A DNA stretch of 64,000 nt from Azorinus chamasolen (GCA_963576725.1 OY755237.1:67180269-67244268), one strand, 5' to 3'; shown: positions 19,863 to 30,663, counted from the first letter of the stretch. Translations and numbers: made by a program. Notes: a model not told the origin generated them from the letters alone.

Positions 19863-20114
19863 AACCATTTCCTTGTTCAATATTCATGAAATAAATAATG
19901 ACGTCATGAATGTTTATTAGCTGAATTTTATACATGTACTGTAAAAGTTGTAAGGAAATGTGTTGCTTTGACAAAAACTGTAGAATCAGATATATATCAT
20001 GTCATAAGCAAACAGAGAAGACCCTGATCAGACGGCTCCTATAGGAGCCGTCTGATCTGGGTCTTCTCTGTTTGCATATTCGTGAAAAGGCGTTTAAATG
20101 AGGGAAAGGGTTAA
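19862..20114. mobile_element. A-family MITE
   Basis: Left end CAATATTCATGAAATAAATAATGACGTCATG; hairpin 20008-20076 with apex GCTCCTATAGGAGC; right end GAGGGAAAGGGTTAA at 20111-20114. Confidence 0.8.
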
Positions 20115-20671
20115 AAACCAATGCTGATACAATGTACTTATTTGAATGTTCAGGTAAGCGTTGTCTTACTGCCTAAAGACTGATCACCTGTATGTGCTTT
20201 ATTCATGACTAGACTATCTAATGGTGTTTTTGCCAACTTTCTCTCCCCACCACCCACACTGTTACACTATAGGAATATGTTATTTGCCTCGATAACCCGT
20301 GTACAGAAATCATATTTATTTGCCTGACATTACCACAACAACGAATACAACAGCGATAGAATGGCAAAAAACTCTGTCGCCGACCCCTTCGTAACGTTGG
20401 GTGATCATGTCCGAGGTGTCGCTGTAAACTGTCGTGTTTTATAGGTTCAACCTTACTTGCCCCTCGACATTCCTGAGATGATGAACGAACAATGACCCCA
20501 CGTCGTGTTTTCTCCGTTATTGGTATAATCAGCAAAACCGTGCAGTCCAAAAGTACTGGATGTAACCAGCGAAAAATGTTCTGGGTCCTTATAACGCATC
20601 CTTTTCGGAACATGGGTCGCATGTTCGATCCCCGGTACCGTCATGACTGCTGAACGCGACTTGGCTGGCTT
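20115..20671. other. Unassigned block, possible SINE B box
   Basis: Higher GC than its surroundings and free of MITEs. GGGTCGCATGTTCGATCCCC at about 20611 looks like a pol III B box on the plus strand, with no convincing A box. A 134-codon frame on the minus strand (20218-20622) has no recognisable domain, and an overlapping frame is also open. Possibly an unrelated dispersed repeat. Confidence 0.3.
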
Positions 20672-20727
20672 TTGCAAACAGTTCGATCCAAACGAGTCGC
20701 GCCGAGTAACTCAGCGTCTCACTAAAC
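20672..20727. repeat. Half B hairpin
   Basis: TTTGCAAACAGTTCGATCC..GCCGAGTAACTCAGCGTCTC, then unrelated sequence with four CCAA units. Confidence 0.55.
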
Positions 20728-20925
20728 ATCTAGGCGTATCACAACCATCCAACCAACCAACCAACCTACAGTACTTTGTAAATGTTCCTGATACAGCCAA
20801 TACAGTAATTTAACGGAAGATGTGTCGAAAGTCTAAGGATAAAATATACAAGCAATATAATTATATTAGATACAGTTTTAACCCATATTGTTCAAAGACA
20901 ATCCGTTCAAATATTATTTTTCATG

Positions 20926-21154
20926 TTAACCCTTTCCCTCATATTGACGACTTTTGACGACTCTGTAAAAGTCACTTTGTGAAACCATTGTGATAAATAG
21001 AGCATTTGCTCCTATAGGAGCAAATGTTCTATTTATCACAATGGTTTCAAACTACGAAATTCTAAAATTTTCCTTTTCTCTAATTAATGCTCATTTTCGG
21101 TAGATTAATTCAAAGAGGTTGTATCTAAAAATAGCCTATGAGGTAATGGGTTAA
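20926..21154. mobile_element. D-family TTAA MITE
   Basis: TTAA at 20926-20929 and 21151-21154. Hairpin about 20980-21050 with apex GCTCCTATAGGAGC, one substitution in the right arm (GCAAATGTTC). Confidence 0.88.
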
Positions 21155-21189
21155 GGGGGCAAAGCAAACCAAATATTTGCAGGTATAAG

Positions 21190-21316
21190 CCATTGACCGA
21201 TGGGTTCAGCAAACAGTGCATACCTTGATCAGAGGGTTCCTTCTGGAGTTCTCTGGTCTGGGGCTACATTGTTTGCCCATGTATGGTTTAAGGCAAACTG
21301 GGCACGTTTGGGTTAA
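21190..21316. repeat. A2-related copy
   Basis: CCATTGACCGATGGGTTCAGC, then AAACAGTGCATACCTTGATCAGAGGG..TGGTCTGGGGCTACATTGTTTGC, ending at GGGTTAA. The first motif recurs near 29.7 kb, so it marks a subfamily. Confidence 0.55.
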
Positions 21317-21545
21317 AGACGAAATGCTGATATAGTTGTTACTTTTATTTAGACATTTGCAGTATGTCAGTAATGTCACAACTGGGGATCGAAACCTTAA
21401 TCTTATTTTGATTCGTTCCCCTCTTCTAGCTTTCTTTTAGAAGCTTAGAACCAGGGACATTTTGGTGAGAATATTCCTAAGGCTCCGGTAATATAACTGT
21501 GAACCCAAGCCTACACTCCTAATCATTACATTACACCAATGCGCA

Positions 21546-21765
21546 CATTGTCATCTAGTTTTTATATTTCTTCAAATCATACCATTACGTGGCTTCAACA
21601 CAGTGTCATCGAATGAGTTCCAAACATGGTCATCTAGTGATCTTGAAACACACTGTCATCTGAGTACTTTGCTCTACAGTGACTTTTTTTTAAACATGTT
21701 CATGCATTGGCTTTAAACATTGTCATTTAGTGATTTCAAAACATTGTCATGTAGTGATTTTCTGC
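21546..21765. repeat. Degenerate tandem repeat
   Basis: ACATTGTCATCTAGTGATTT-like units of about 24-35 bases recur seven or more times with heavy divergence. Confidence 0.6.
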
Positions 21766-21767
21766 CG

Positions 21768-21850
21768 TTTAATCCTTTGCTTTTCGCCTTTGAGCGACTT
21801 TGCAAACAGAGAAGACCCATATCAGACGGCTTCTATAGCTTCTATGCAGA
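21768..21850. repeat. A-family left half
   Basis: TTTAATCCTTTGC, GCAAACAGAGAAGACCCATATC, AGACGGCTTC, then a broken right arm. Confidence 0.5.
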
Positions 21851-21888
21851 CGGTCTGCTCCGACATCATTTGACAGTTTGTACAATGG

Positions 21889-22117
21889 TTAACCCTTTCC
21901 TCCATAGGTTTTTTTAGACTCAACCTCTTTGAATGAATCTACCAAAAATGACCATTTACTAGAGAAAATGAAAATATTAACATTATGTAGTATCAATTGA
22001 AACCATTGTGATAAATAGAGTATTTGCTCCTCTGGAGCAAATGCTTTATTTATCACAATGGTTTCTATGTGTCTTTTACAGAGGCGTAGAAAGGCGTATT
22101 TATGGAGGAAAGGGTTA
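21889..22117. mobile_element. D-family TTAA MITE, inverted
   Basis: TTAA at 21889-21892 and 22114-22117. Hairpin 21999-22067 with apex GCTCCTCTGGAGC. TTTACAGAGGCGTAG on the right. Confidence 0.85.
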
Positions 22118-22446
22118 AAAATCCTATGTTCATATGCCATTATAAAAATGCAGTTAACTGATGTTCCTGGTTGTCTTTATCTCTTACTTGAATATACATC
22201 AAATAAATGGGTAGTACTTTCCCTGATCAATATAAAGTAAGCAATAATGATGTCATGAATATTAATTAGATTATATTTATAATGACATACGAACACATGA
22301 CATTTTGGCTCAAGCAGAAACTGTAGAATCAGATCTGTTATAATTTTATAAGCAAACAGAACAGACCCTGATCAGCCGTCTGTCCAGGGTCCATTCTGTT
22401 TGCAAATGCCTGGAAAAGCGTTTATAAATATGAATGAAAGGGTTAA
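22118..22446. repeat. A-family half plus an A element with deleted apex
   Basis: 22118-22210 is an A right half (GTTCATATGCCATTATAAAA..). 22226-22446 is a separate A: GATGTCATGAATATTAATTAG, arms AGCAAACAGAACAGACCCTGATC and CAGGGTCCATTCTGTTTGC joined without the GACGGCTCC apex, and GAAAGGGTTAA at 22443-22446. Confidence 0.65.
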
Positions 22447-22679
22447 GAGAGTAATTTTGCGAAAATACTTATAATACTATACGCATACTGTTTCTTGGTC
22501 TGCTTCAAAGAACGTTATTTTCCCGTCCAATTATGAATTAATGTTTCAAAAGAGATATTTACCATAACTATTATTGTCATCTGAAACACAGTACTTGTAA
22601 ATCAGGAATGTCAAAGTTTACGAATAAATGGATGAAAAACATAATACCTTTTTTTATTGCGTGTGTCATCCATATTCGT

Positions 22680-22845
22680 TTTAACCTTTCTCATTCTGAG
22701 TGCGACATAACTAGTAGTGTCAAACAGCGTGGATCCTGATGAGTCGCCGAGTAACTCGGCATCTCATCAGAATCCAAGTCGTTTGACACTCGGTGTCACT
22801 AGTTTATGAAAACCTTGAACGAATCTGACGGAGGAGTTAAGGAGT
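22680..22845. mobile_element. B-family copy with extended palindrome
   Basis: Hairpin 22722-22793. The pairing continues outward: TAACTAGTAGTGTCAAAC on the left with CACTCGGTGTCACTAGTTTA on the right. Confidence 0.65.
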
Positions 22846-22912
22846 TTGCCAGACTTTATATTTATAGTATAAAAATGTTTAACCCTTACATCACAGTGCG
22901 GGGTTCCTTTCA

Positions 22913-23140
22913 AATTACCCTTTCCCTGTTGAATATTCATGTAGGTAATAATGACATCATGGATGTTTGTTAACTGAGACTTATACACGTATAATATACA
23001 CATGCGTTTTGGGCATTGGTTGAACATGTAGTCATACTTTCAAAAGCAAACAGAATAGACACTGATCCATTCAGCCGTCTGATCTGGATCTTCTCTGTTT
23101 ACAAAGGCGTGAAAAAGCATTTGTAAGAAGGGAAGGGTTG
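22913..23140. mobile_element. A-family MITE
   Basis: TTCCCTGTTGAATATTCATGTAG, AATGACATCATGG; hairpin 23044-23101 with a shortened left arm; GGGAAGGGTTGA at the right. Confidence 0.7.
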
Positions 23141-23188
23141 AGTGTGATTCTGGTTCAATTACAAAATCATTTTTCAAAAATAATGAAA

Positions 23189-23270
23189 AGGTGTCATACA
23201 AGTTTGGTCATGAAGAGACGTCACATGACTAAGGATATCTCATCTGGTGCCAAACTGTTTGCAAATACAT
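23189..23270. repeat. B-family relic
   Basis: GTCATACAAGTTTGGTCATGAAGAGACGTC..TCTCATCTGGTGCCAAACTGTTTGC. The GATCC portion is altered in both arms. Confidence 0.5.
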
Positions 23271-23317
23271 GTATTGTTATTAACTGAAACAAGTAATTAC
23301 GGTAGTTTTCATTCGCT

Positions 23318-23485
23318 ACCTGTCTTAAGCGACCATTAAAACAGGCCTAAATCTTGATCTTGAAGACAGGTGGTAGCTTAATGCCGATCGAAAGTACTAC
23401 GGAATGCTCCTATTGGAGCTTTCTGTATTACTTTTGACCTGTATTAAGCTACCACTTGCCTTACTGACCCATAATTATACCTCTT
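23318..23485. mobile_element. C-family MITE, ends decayed
   Basis: TACCTGTCTTAAGCGACC left. Hairpin GACAGGTGGTAGCTTAATGC..GCTCCTATTGGAGC..TTAAGCTACCACTTGCC. The right CAGT end is lost. Confidence 0.65.
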
Positions 23486-23487
23486 TA

Positions 23488-23548
23488 GTCTAAATCCAGA
23501 TGAGACATCGAGAAACTCGTCGTCTTATGAGGATACAGACTGTGTCTT
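23488..23548. repeat. B hairpin fragment
   Basis: TAAATCCAGATGAGACATCGAGAAACTCG..CTTATGAGGATACAGACTGTG. Confidence 0.45.
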
Positions 23549-23724
23549 ACACTCTGGTCGTTTCTCTTGCTCATTTTAAAGCCGGAAAACGAGTGTACTG
23601 CCATTTGCAAGCTGTGTCTGCACTATCTGTTATTCAGAATCGTCTCGCAAAATATACACTATCATACTAAATGGACCCAGCCATGTAGCAACGATGGACA
23701 ATTCCACTTTCAATATTCAGTAAA

Positions 23725-23905
23725 GCTACAGATAAAGGTACCCAAATACTAAAATCTTAATTTCTCCACCAAACCCTATACTGTGACCACTCTTTAGAAT
23801 CGTCTCGAAGAGACGATTCTAAAGAGTAGTCACAGTATAGGGGTGAGTGAGTGGAGAAATAAAGGAGCTATTCTTGAAAATGTTTGAATTTACACATATG
23901 AAGTG
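23725..23905. mobile_element. E-family foldback MITE
   Basis: AAAGCTACAGATAAAGGTACCC left; hairpin about 23770-23845 (CCAAACCCTATACTGTGACC.. apex CGTCTCGAAGAGACG); TTATTCTTGAAAATGTTTG on the right. Confidence 0.7.
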
Positions 23906-24004
23906 GAGCTCTGATTCAGTATCCAGAAGATTAGTGGTTTTGTTGTATTTTCAATTTTACCCAGAAAAGATGGAGTTAGGAAACTTTGATGAACGATTAA
24001 TATA

Positions 24005-24169
24005 GAGCTACAGATAAAGGTGCATACCAAAATATTAAAATCGTCATTTCTCCACCCAACCCTATACAGTTACACGCCAAAGAGTGGTGGTCACAGTATA
24101 GGGTTTGGTGGAGAAATAAAGGAGTTATTCTTGAAAATGTTTACAATTACTAATCTTATCTGCACCTCT
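24005..24169. mobile_element. E-family MITE, one arm shortened
   Basis: AGAGCTACAGATAAAGGTGC left and CTTATCTGCACCTCT right. The left hairpin arm is broken at ATACAGTTACACGCC, so it cannot pair fully with GGTGGTCACAGTATAGGG. Confidence 0.7.
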
Positions 24170-24362
24170 GAAATTTCATAACTAAAGATTTTGATAAGAA
24201 TCAAGAAATATATACGATTGCTTAGAGACTGTGGTCTTAGTTTACACTGTTTGAAAAACATACCAAGGCCCTGTTAAGGTTGGCGGGGAAGGGGGTAGGG
24301 TGTCAGAACATCATTTGCTGCGGATCCGAATTGTCTGATAGAAAATTTACAATGGCCATACA

Positions 24363-24618
24363 CTCAATCCTTTACTCCATGAATATTCATGTAAGATATA
24401 ATGACGTCAACAATATTAATTACATTCGGTTTTATAATGGCATATGAACACAGGGAATTTTGGCCATGACAGAAGCAGCAGAGTCAAATCTATTTTAATT
24501 CATAAGCAAACAGAGCAGACCCTGATCAGACGGCTCGTATAGGAGCCGTCTGATCTGGGTCTACTTTGTTTGCATAGGAGGCGTAGACAGGCGTATTAAT
24601 GGAGTAAATGGTCAAACA
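24363..24618. mobile_element. A-family MITE
   Basis: TTTACTCCATGAATATTCATG; ATGACGTCAAC; hairpin 24507-24573 with apex GCTCGTATAGGAGC; right end mutated to AAATGGTCAA. A second A scrap (TAGACCCAGCTGTG) follows at 24640-24680. Confidence 0.75.
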
Positions 24619-24689
24619 CTTACTCCATAGGGACATCATTTAATGTCTTGCAAACAAGTAGACCCAGCTGTGTCTCCTCTGCTTTATTA

Positions 24690-25552
24690 TAGAATATCTT
24701 AGATATGATTTTGTACTTTATTGTTTACTACAATAGAAGGAATTTAAGTTTATCAATATTTCATAATGTGTTAAATCTGTCATGAAAATGCACGAGGAAA
24801 AATCAATGTATCATTAAATGACGCAAGTACTTTAAAATGGAATAAAATTAAAACATTTAAAAGTATAGTTTTTATTAAATCTCATCAATATTCAAAGTGG
24901 GTGTATTGGGTTTTTTTTAAACAAAAAAGCGAATAAAATATAAAAAATATAAAAACAAAATGAAGCAGACGACAATATTTCCAGTTGACAGTGGCTCAGA
25001 GTGCAGAAGATTAAAATGACTAACGGGTTCGCATAAAAATTAATGCAGAATAGACAAGACAAAAGAAACGAATTGGTTGCATAAAGAATGTGAGACAGGT
25101 TTTTGTGCAAAAATGACTTTTGCATGTTGCATTTCCGACATGATTTGACCAAAAAAGTGTTGTACATAATACAACAGAGCAAAAATCTGACACCCTGGGG
25201 TTTTGACATGCTTTGAAGCCGTGGGAACGCACAGATGAAAGATCTTCATAGATTGCATGTTTATACTGACCACAATCGCTGAATAATGATCCAAATTACT
25301 CCTCAAACACATACGGGGTTAATGAGCCTAGTTTGTAAATAAACATTGACGGACCCTTGGCTAACGGACTAGGGGCCGGAGGGGCTGCTTCAGTGGTAAA
25401 TACAAGGGCTTTCTCATGACCCACAGCGCACTATAAACACTTACGTGGTCCTCAATCATTTGAATGCTAAATGTTCAAAATGAAATACTTCAACACTTCT
25501 CAAACAATAGGTTCCCATCAGTATGAAATTATTAAATTTGGTAAAAAAATTG
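24690..25552. other. No gene recognised
   Basis: Overlapping minus-strand frames at 24.9-25.3 kb have no recognisable domain. GAAGCAGACGACAATATTTCC at 24963 is a lone B flank motif. AGGGGCTGCTTCAGTGGTAAA near 25379 has a weak pol III A-box look. Confidence 0.3.
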
Positions 25553-25663
25553 AATGACAAACAGTGCAGACCCTGATCAGAGGGCTCCTTAAGGATCCCT
25601 CTGATCTGGGTCTACACTGTTTTACAAAGGCCACTTATGTCGTTCCCTGCTTCGAAAGTGTTA
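25553..25663. mobile_element. A2-family copy
   Basis: Hairpin 25556-25624: ACAAACAGTGCAGACCC..GAGGGCTCCTTAAGGATCCCTC..GGGTCTACACTGTTTTAC. Ends AAGTGTTAA. Confidence 0.6.
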
Positions 25664-26185
25664 ACATAGAAATTGGGGTTTAAGCCAAATAAGCTTGGTG
25701 AAGTCAAGTCGGTGTTTTGGGCTCGTTGATTCAATACAACGGGCTAATTACTAGCTTGCCCAAGACCAACCAGGGGCAAAAAATGTGGGCATTGTAGAAA
25801 ATATCTCTGGGACATACGGGCTGCTTTGTTAGGGTCGGTCTTCTTCACCATGGAGGCATGTCGGGAGAATCTTCATCTGCCAGTTTATACAAACACTTGT
25901 AAACATTCAAATGATGTCTGTGCAGTGATATCATTTCGAGCTAATATTCGGTCGGGATGTGACGTACAATAGGGCCCTATTCAGGGCTCCCATAATTGTA
26001 TGAAAAGGGGTCGATGTGCGGTGAAAAAATCAGCGGAAGAATGTCTCCTCAAACCCCTAATTTTGTGAAAATAGGTGGTATACATCTTTTGTATGTTATA
26101 TCAATCTATGCGTTATTTGTGACATTTGCTTTGCAAAAATATCGAGATTAAGTCAACTGTTTGTGTGTATCGTTATTGTACAATT
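25664..26185. other. No gene recognised
   Basis: Free of family hairpins. Direct and inverted scraps such as AATCATTTGAATGCTAAATG (25455) versus AAACATTCAAATGATGTC (25902) are too short to interpret. Confidence 0.3.
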
Positions 26186-26189
26186 TGAC

Positions 26190-26310
26190 ACTTTGAATGC
26201 GGGAAATGAGTGCACTATCATTTGCAAACAGTGTAGACCCAGATCAGAGGGCTCCTCTAGGAGCCCTCTGATCAGGGTTTACACTGTTTGTCCTCCAAAA
26301 TCTTCTCGCA
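26190..26310. mobile_element. A2-family copy
   Basis: CTTTGAATGCGGGAAATGAG left, hairpin 26223-26290 with GAGGGCTCCTCTAGGAGCCCTC, then CCAAAATCTTCTCGC. Confidence 0.65.
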
Positions 26311-26485
26311 ACGTTTATAGATCTAACCTCTTTGATAAATCTACCGAAAAGGAACATTTACGAGAGAAAAAGGAAATATTAGAAGCGTGCAGTTATGAGA
26401 GCAAATGCTCTATTTATCACAATGATTAAAAATGTCTTTTACAGAGTCGTAATAATGCGTCAGTATATAGGAAGGCGAGGGTTAA
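26311..26485. repeat. D-family MITE lacking its left hairpin arm
   Basis: AACCTCTTTGATAAATCTACCG left flank. The right arm GAGCAAATGCTCTATTTATC remains. GGGTTAA at 26482-26485. Confidence 0.7.
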
Positions 26486-26514
26486 ACCGGGCTGTTTGTA
26501 AAAAGAAATTAGAT

Positions 26515-26635
26515 TTTTAAGCAGGTAAAACGCTCCTTTAAGAGATGTCTACGTGACGTTCAACCTGTATTAAACTACCACCTATCTTATATGCCGACAG
26601 CGATACTAAGTTGATTGTCCGGTTTGAAGTTTGAT
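26515..26635. repeat. C-family hairpin, decayed
   Basis: AAGCAGGTAAAACGCTCC..GACGTTCAACCTGTATTAAACTACC, then GATTGTCCGGTTTG. Confidence 0.45.
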
Positions 26636-26744
26636 AGTATGCCACCACACATGATTGTATTGGAAGTATGCATCCCTATTACCTATATGTTTCCGTCCCT
26701 CTGAATTATTATTCCCAAGTTAGAGATTTTGACATAATTGTCTG

Positions 26745-26915
26745 ATTTTACCCTTTACTTGATGGAAGAGACACACATTTACGCATTGCAAACAAAGTAG
26801 ACCACTATCAGACATCTCTTGTAGCAGCTGTCTGATCAGGATCTGCTTGGTCTGCATATAGAATAATATGGATCGGATGAAACAGGGTTTGTCATGGTAA
26901 AACAATTCCTTGTTC
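26745..26915. repeat. A-family MITE, right end lost
   Basis: TTTTACCCTTTACTTGATGG left; hairpin 26788-26856 with centre altered to TCTCTTGTAGCAGC. Confidence 0.6.
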
Positions 26916-26918
26916 TTT

Positions 26919-27020
26919 GTACAGTAGAATACGTCTTAAGCGACCATCAAAAAGAGGTCTGTTTATAGGTCTTTAATGCAGGCGATAGTCAAAAGTAATA
27001 GAGAAAGCTCCTATAGATTT
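26919..27020. repeat. C-family left half
   Basis: TACAGTAGAATACGTCTTAAGCGACC and AAGTAATAGAGAAAGCTCCTATAG. It stops exactly at the palindrome apex. Confidence 0.65.
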
Positions 27021-27149
27021 ATTTTACAAATGTAGCACATGATTTTCTCCTTTACTTGTCCTCGGCACCTTTGCATTACACATAACTGCCATCTATAAAT
27101 GTCACCTCTTCAACTATCATTATCATTTTTCTCTTAATTCAAATACTTG

Positions 27150-27298
27150 AACAGTGCGTAATGCAGGATGGAAAGGCATGCAAGAAAGCTTCTACATGAG
27201 GTTTCTGCATGACATTCACCCTGCATTAAGCTGTCACCTGTATCCAAGACAGACATTTATACTAAATTGAACGGCCGGTTTAGAAGAGTTTTACTGTC
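27150..27298. repeat. C-family copy with decayed left end
   Basis: CGTAATGCAGGATGGAAAGGC..GAAAGCTTC..GTTTCTGCATGACATTCACC..TTAAGCTGTCACC, ending in GGTTTAGAAGAGTTTTACTG. Confidence 0.6.
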
Positions 27299-27368
27299 CT
27301 ATAGACTCCTCGAATACCGAATTTTCAAAGTGATATAGTCCATCTATGTTTAACGATACAGTCCAGTC

Positions 27369-27616
27369 TTAACCCTTTCCCTCATATAAACGTGTTTTCA
27401 CGCATCTGCAAACAGAGTAGACCCAGATCAGACGGCTCCTAGAGGAGCCGTCTGATCAGGGTCTGCTCTGTTTGCTAATAGTATTTCATAGTACTGTTTC
27501 TTTAGTTTCTAAAATGGCTACAATGTTCCCTTTCCACATTTCAGTATAACTATTATTTCAATGTATATTCAGTAGGTATTGAAATTTGGAATAAATGTAG
27601 AACAGGGAAAGGGTTA
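27369..27616. mobile_element. A'-type MITE, complete
   Basis: TTAACCCTTTCCCTCATATAAAC at 27369 and GAACAGGGAAAGGGTTAA to 27616. Hairpin 27407-27473, centre GCTCCTAGAGGAGC. TATATTCAGTAGGTATTG marks the A' side. Confidence 0.85.
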
Positions 27617-27637
27617 ATGAACGGGTATACTTTGTCG

Positions 27638-27770
27638 TCTGATCAGGGTCTGCTCTGCTTGCTTATGGAATAATATATATATATATATATGCCATTGTAA
27701 AAATGATTATCTAATTGATATTCATGATGCCATTATTTTCCACATGAATATTCATCAGGTAAATGGTTAA
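27638..27770. repeat. A-family right half
   Basis: CGTCTGATCAGGGTCTGCTCTGC begins just at the second arm. An (AT)n expansion at 27669-27690; ends AAATGGTTAA. Confidence 0.65.
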
Positions 27771-28069
27771 AGGTTAATTATCAAGTCTTTAATCTTATGC
27801 CAAGGAACTTATTCTGTATCATTGACAACAAAATTATATATATCAGCACCTTCGTCATTTCAAATATGACAGGTGATACAAAGCCTCTTTGTTTTCACTA
27901 TCTACATTCCTCCTACAGTTCCAGTTCAAATGTCATAGTGCTTATTTGCGGGTGATTAATGTTCTTGGTTCATTAAAAAAAATGTCAGCCTTCAGCAATC
28001 TAATTAATTGTTGGCTGCAGTTGAATGGTCGACGAGCAGCAACAGCAAAGACAGCATCAGCAAGAAAAT
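27771..28069. other. No recognisable feature
   Basis: Includes a short GACGAGCAGCAACAGCAAAG stretch. No family motif. Confidence 0.35.
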
Positions 28070-28222
28070 ACAGTAAAAACAGCTTAAAGCAAGGTGAAAG
28101 TAAAACAGAACGTTCCTATAGGAACGTTCTGTTTTACTTTCACCTTGCTTTAAGCACCCACCTGCCTTTAACACAAAATACTTGATGTAATTTAGTTGTC
28201 GTTATAGAGAGCTTTTACTGTA
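28070..28222. mobile_element. C2-type MITE with left end deleted to the stem
   Basis: CAGTAAAAAC joins directly to the hairpin. Arms are a perfect 37-bp palindrome (28082-28118 and 28119-28155) with apex ACGTTCCTATAGGAACGT. Right end GAGCTTTTACTG and TA. Confidence 0.8.
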
Positions 28223-28280
28223 CACACAAAATGTGACAATTAATCTATTTTTTAAAAATATAATGTGCATATACTTTTCT

Positions 28281-28475
28281 TTAACCCTTCACCACCAGTG
28301 TCGCAAGAATGCACCACGGCAAATAGTGCAGTCCCAGATCGGACGCCGCCTTTTCAAGACGGCGTCTGATCAGGGACTTCACTTTTTGTCTCAAACTCTA
28401 TTTCTATTAATGTGCTTTATTCCTTTGAAATTTGCATTTATTTATTTTATTTCCTTATTTTATCGAACGATTTAA
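28281..28475. mobile_element. I-family MITE, inverted copy
   Basis: TTAACCCTTCACCACCAGTG at 28281. Hairpin GCAGTCCCAGATCGGACGCC..GGCGTCTGATCAGGGACTTC. TTAA at 28472-28475. Reverse complement of 19336-19530 with few differences. Confidence 0.85.
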
Positions 28476-28512
28476 CAAAATTGGATCAATCATTTGTCTA
28501 AAACTTGTTTAA

Positions 28513-28816
28513 TAACCCTCTACTTTATGAACATTTTATTATAAGATATAATTAATAAGCCGACTGATCTTGGTCTAATTATTTTGCAAATGCGTTAACA
28601 AGAAAAGGTGTAATCGAGTTGGGTCCATACCCCTGTAGGAGCAGAGCCTTCAGATCAAGGTATATTCTATTCGGTTATGGGTAACATAGATCTAATAATT
28701 CCATGGTCATACATTATTTTGTGCACATGCCACAATAAATTATTAAAATACTCCATCTTAGCAATAGTCATGCTGTCATTATTTTTACATGTTTATTCGC
28801 GAAATAAAGAGTTAAT
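28513..28816. repeat. Two decayed A-family halves
   Basis: AACCCTCTACTTTATGAAC..GGTCTAATTATTTTGCAAATGCG at 28513-28600, then a right half AGATCAAGGTATATTCTATTCGG..AATAAAGAGTTAA to 28816. Confidence 0.5.
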
Positions 28817-29175
28817 ATATATGCAGAATTTCCGTAGAACTATAGGCTGGTTTGCATCAATTCTGGCGAAAAACGCGCCATTGTTGACATGCATGCATGA
28901 GAATGTAAGCATTGGGTTTCTTGCACATTAACTTCGTGGCAAAACAACCACTGACCATTTTGCATGTGGGAATAGCACTTTTATGCTTTTCTCGCCAGTT
29001 CTGACATCTAGCCTATACATTATATAGTACTTAATCATCCCGTCGCAGACTCGATTTCTGGCATCTCTGGCGCCGGGGAAAATCGGTCATCGACTTTCGT
29101 TAAACTGCCCAGGCACGTGATCAGTTTACAGTGAAACTGTTTCAATCTTTAAAATGCTCATGGCGAATGTATAAT
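28817..29175. other. No recognisable feature
   Basis: Mixed composition, no hairpin or coding pattern. Confidence 0.35.
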
Positions 29176-29257
29176 GTCATATGCAATTAGTTTGGATCCA
29201 AATGAGACGTCCTGTCACTGGGCGACGTCTCGTTCTGGGCAAAAACTGTTTGAATTC
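29176..29257. repeat. B-family hairpin
   Basis: AATTAGTTTGGATCCAAATGAGACGTCCTGTC..GGGCGACGTCTCGTTC..AAAACTGTTTG. Centre changed from GCCGAG to GTCCTG. Confidence 0.55.
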
Positions 29258-30054
29258 AGTGACAAAGAAAAGTCGATGTAGATGGTATTAAAACACAATA
29301 TAGAAGTTAAACGAACATTCAACTTGGTCAAGTGTTCTGATTTTTTATGAAAGATTTAAGACCAATTTGCAAAACATATCTTTTCAATCCCCCCGTTCTT
29401 GGCTATGACTGTCTTTACAGTAATCAAAACTTGGAATGAAAACTTTTTGAAGCACTACACTAGTCCAAACACTACCTGTTGATGATAATGACAAACAAAA
29501 AACAAACAAGACAAGAGGAGATATATATTTCCTCCTAACAACATAAAGGTAGACTAAATGGTTGTTTACGAAGTTCATGCAAAAGTGGACACTGGAGTTT
29601 GACCGATTTATTCCCATTTTGTTTATTAAGGAAACCCTGTCTAGATCCTATTATGAATCCCGTCCATTTGGCGTGTTGGTGAGGCACAGCAAATAAAACA
29701 GTTGCTAGTATATGCCATTGACACCCATGGGTTTAGCAAATAGTGTTACTGTAGACCCTGATGCTCCTTCAGTCCATTTTAAGAGCACACTGAGCACCAC
29801 AGATTAAAAAACTAAACTAGTGGCGACGAAGGAAGAGTTTTGCTGAAATCCTTTAAATCTCCTCGTACATGTACTTCTATTATTTCGGCATTGGGCCAGA
29901 AATCAACATTAAATAGATTCTTGTTGAAATTAAAACCGTTCATGTCAAAATTCAAATTAAAAATAAGCTGATAATATAGTAACAAACGGCATTTTGGCGG
30001 TCTAAATGTTATGACCGGTAACTGGACACTAGTGCCACGTTCCGGAAAATGTGT
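29258..30054. other. Sparse region, one A2 trace
   Basis: CCATTGACACCCATGGGTTTAGC and AGTGTTACTGTAGACCCTG at 29720-29765 are a broken A2-like copy. The rest has no recognisable family or gene. Confidence 0.35.
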
Positions 30055-30354
30055 TAACCCTTACCCTAGCTGAGACTGTCGTCTGCTCACAATTACGCCT
30101 ACTTTACGCTCTGAAATGTCTCTAACATATCGTTTGTTGTGGAACCACGATACATCATCGATAGTCAATACTAGTGGATCCGAATCAGATGGCAAGATAA
30201 TCGGCATCTGGTATGGATCCAAGCTGTTTGGAATTGCTATATTTTTTGTTGCACTCAGCACGAGATTTTCAACAATTTCGGTGAAACATTTTTGAAGGAT
30301 CGTGTTGCACGTGCTAAGTGGTGCAGAATGAATGTTGAATGTCAGAGGGGTTAA
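30055..30354. repeat. B-family MITE, decayed
   Basis: TTAACCCTTACCCTAGC left, GACTGTCGTCTGCTC, hairpin AGTGGATCCGAATCAGATGG..GGCATCTGGTATGGATCC, right end GGGGTTAA at 30351-30354. Confidence 0.5.
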
Positions 30355-30488
30355 AGCTAATTTGTGTTTTCGCTCAGACCGTAAATTATTTACTGACACG
30401 ATTTATTAGAGAACACTTTGGACATTCCAGTTGTCTTCCTGTTGTAGATGCTTATCTTTTGTTTTGCATGTCACTGTACATGGAAGCT

Positions 30489-30663
30489 GCTAGACGCAGA
30501 TGCGTAAATTAAAACATTTTCAAGAACAACTTTATTTCTTCACCAAAAACTATGTTGTGACCACCCTTTAGAATCGTCTCTTCGAGAAAATTCTAAAGAT
30601 GGTCACAGCATAGGGGTTGGAGGAGAAAATACGATTTTAATATCCGAGTACCCACCGTTATCT
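30489..30663. mobile_element. E-family MITE, inverted
   Basis: CAGATGCGTAAATTAAAAC and TTTCAAGAACAAC on the left, hairpin ACTATGTTGTGACCACCC..GGTCACAGCATAGG, CCGTTATCTG at the right. Confidence 0.7.

Noticed and set aside
20218..20622. 134-codon minus-strand frame as a gene
   Set aside because: No recognisable domain, a competing frame overlaps, and a pol III B-box-like site points to a non-coding repeat.
19336..28475. Two near-identical 80-residue proteins at 19336-19578 (minus) and 28233-28475 (plus)
   Set aside because: Identity comes from the inverted duplication of the I element and spacer. The reading crosses the hairpin and has no domain.
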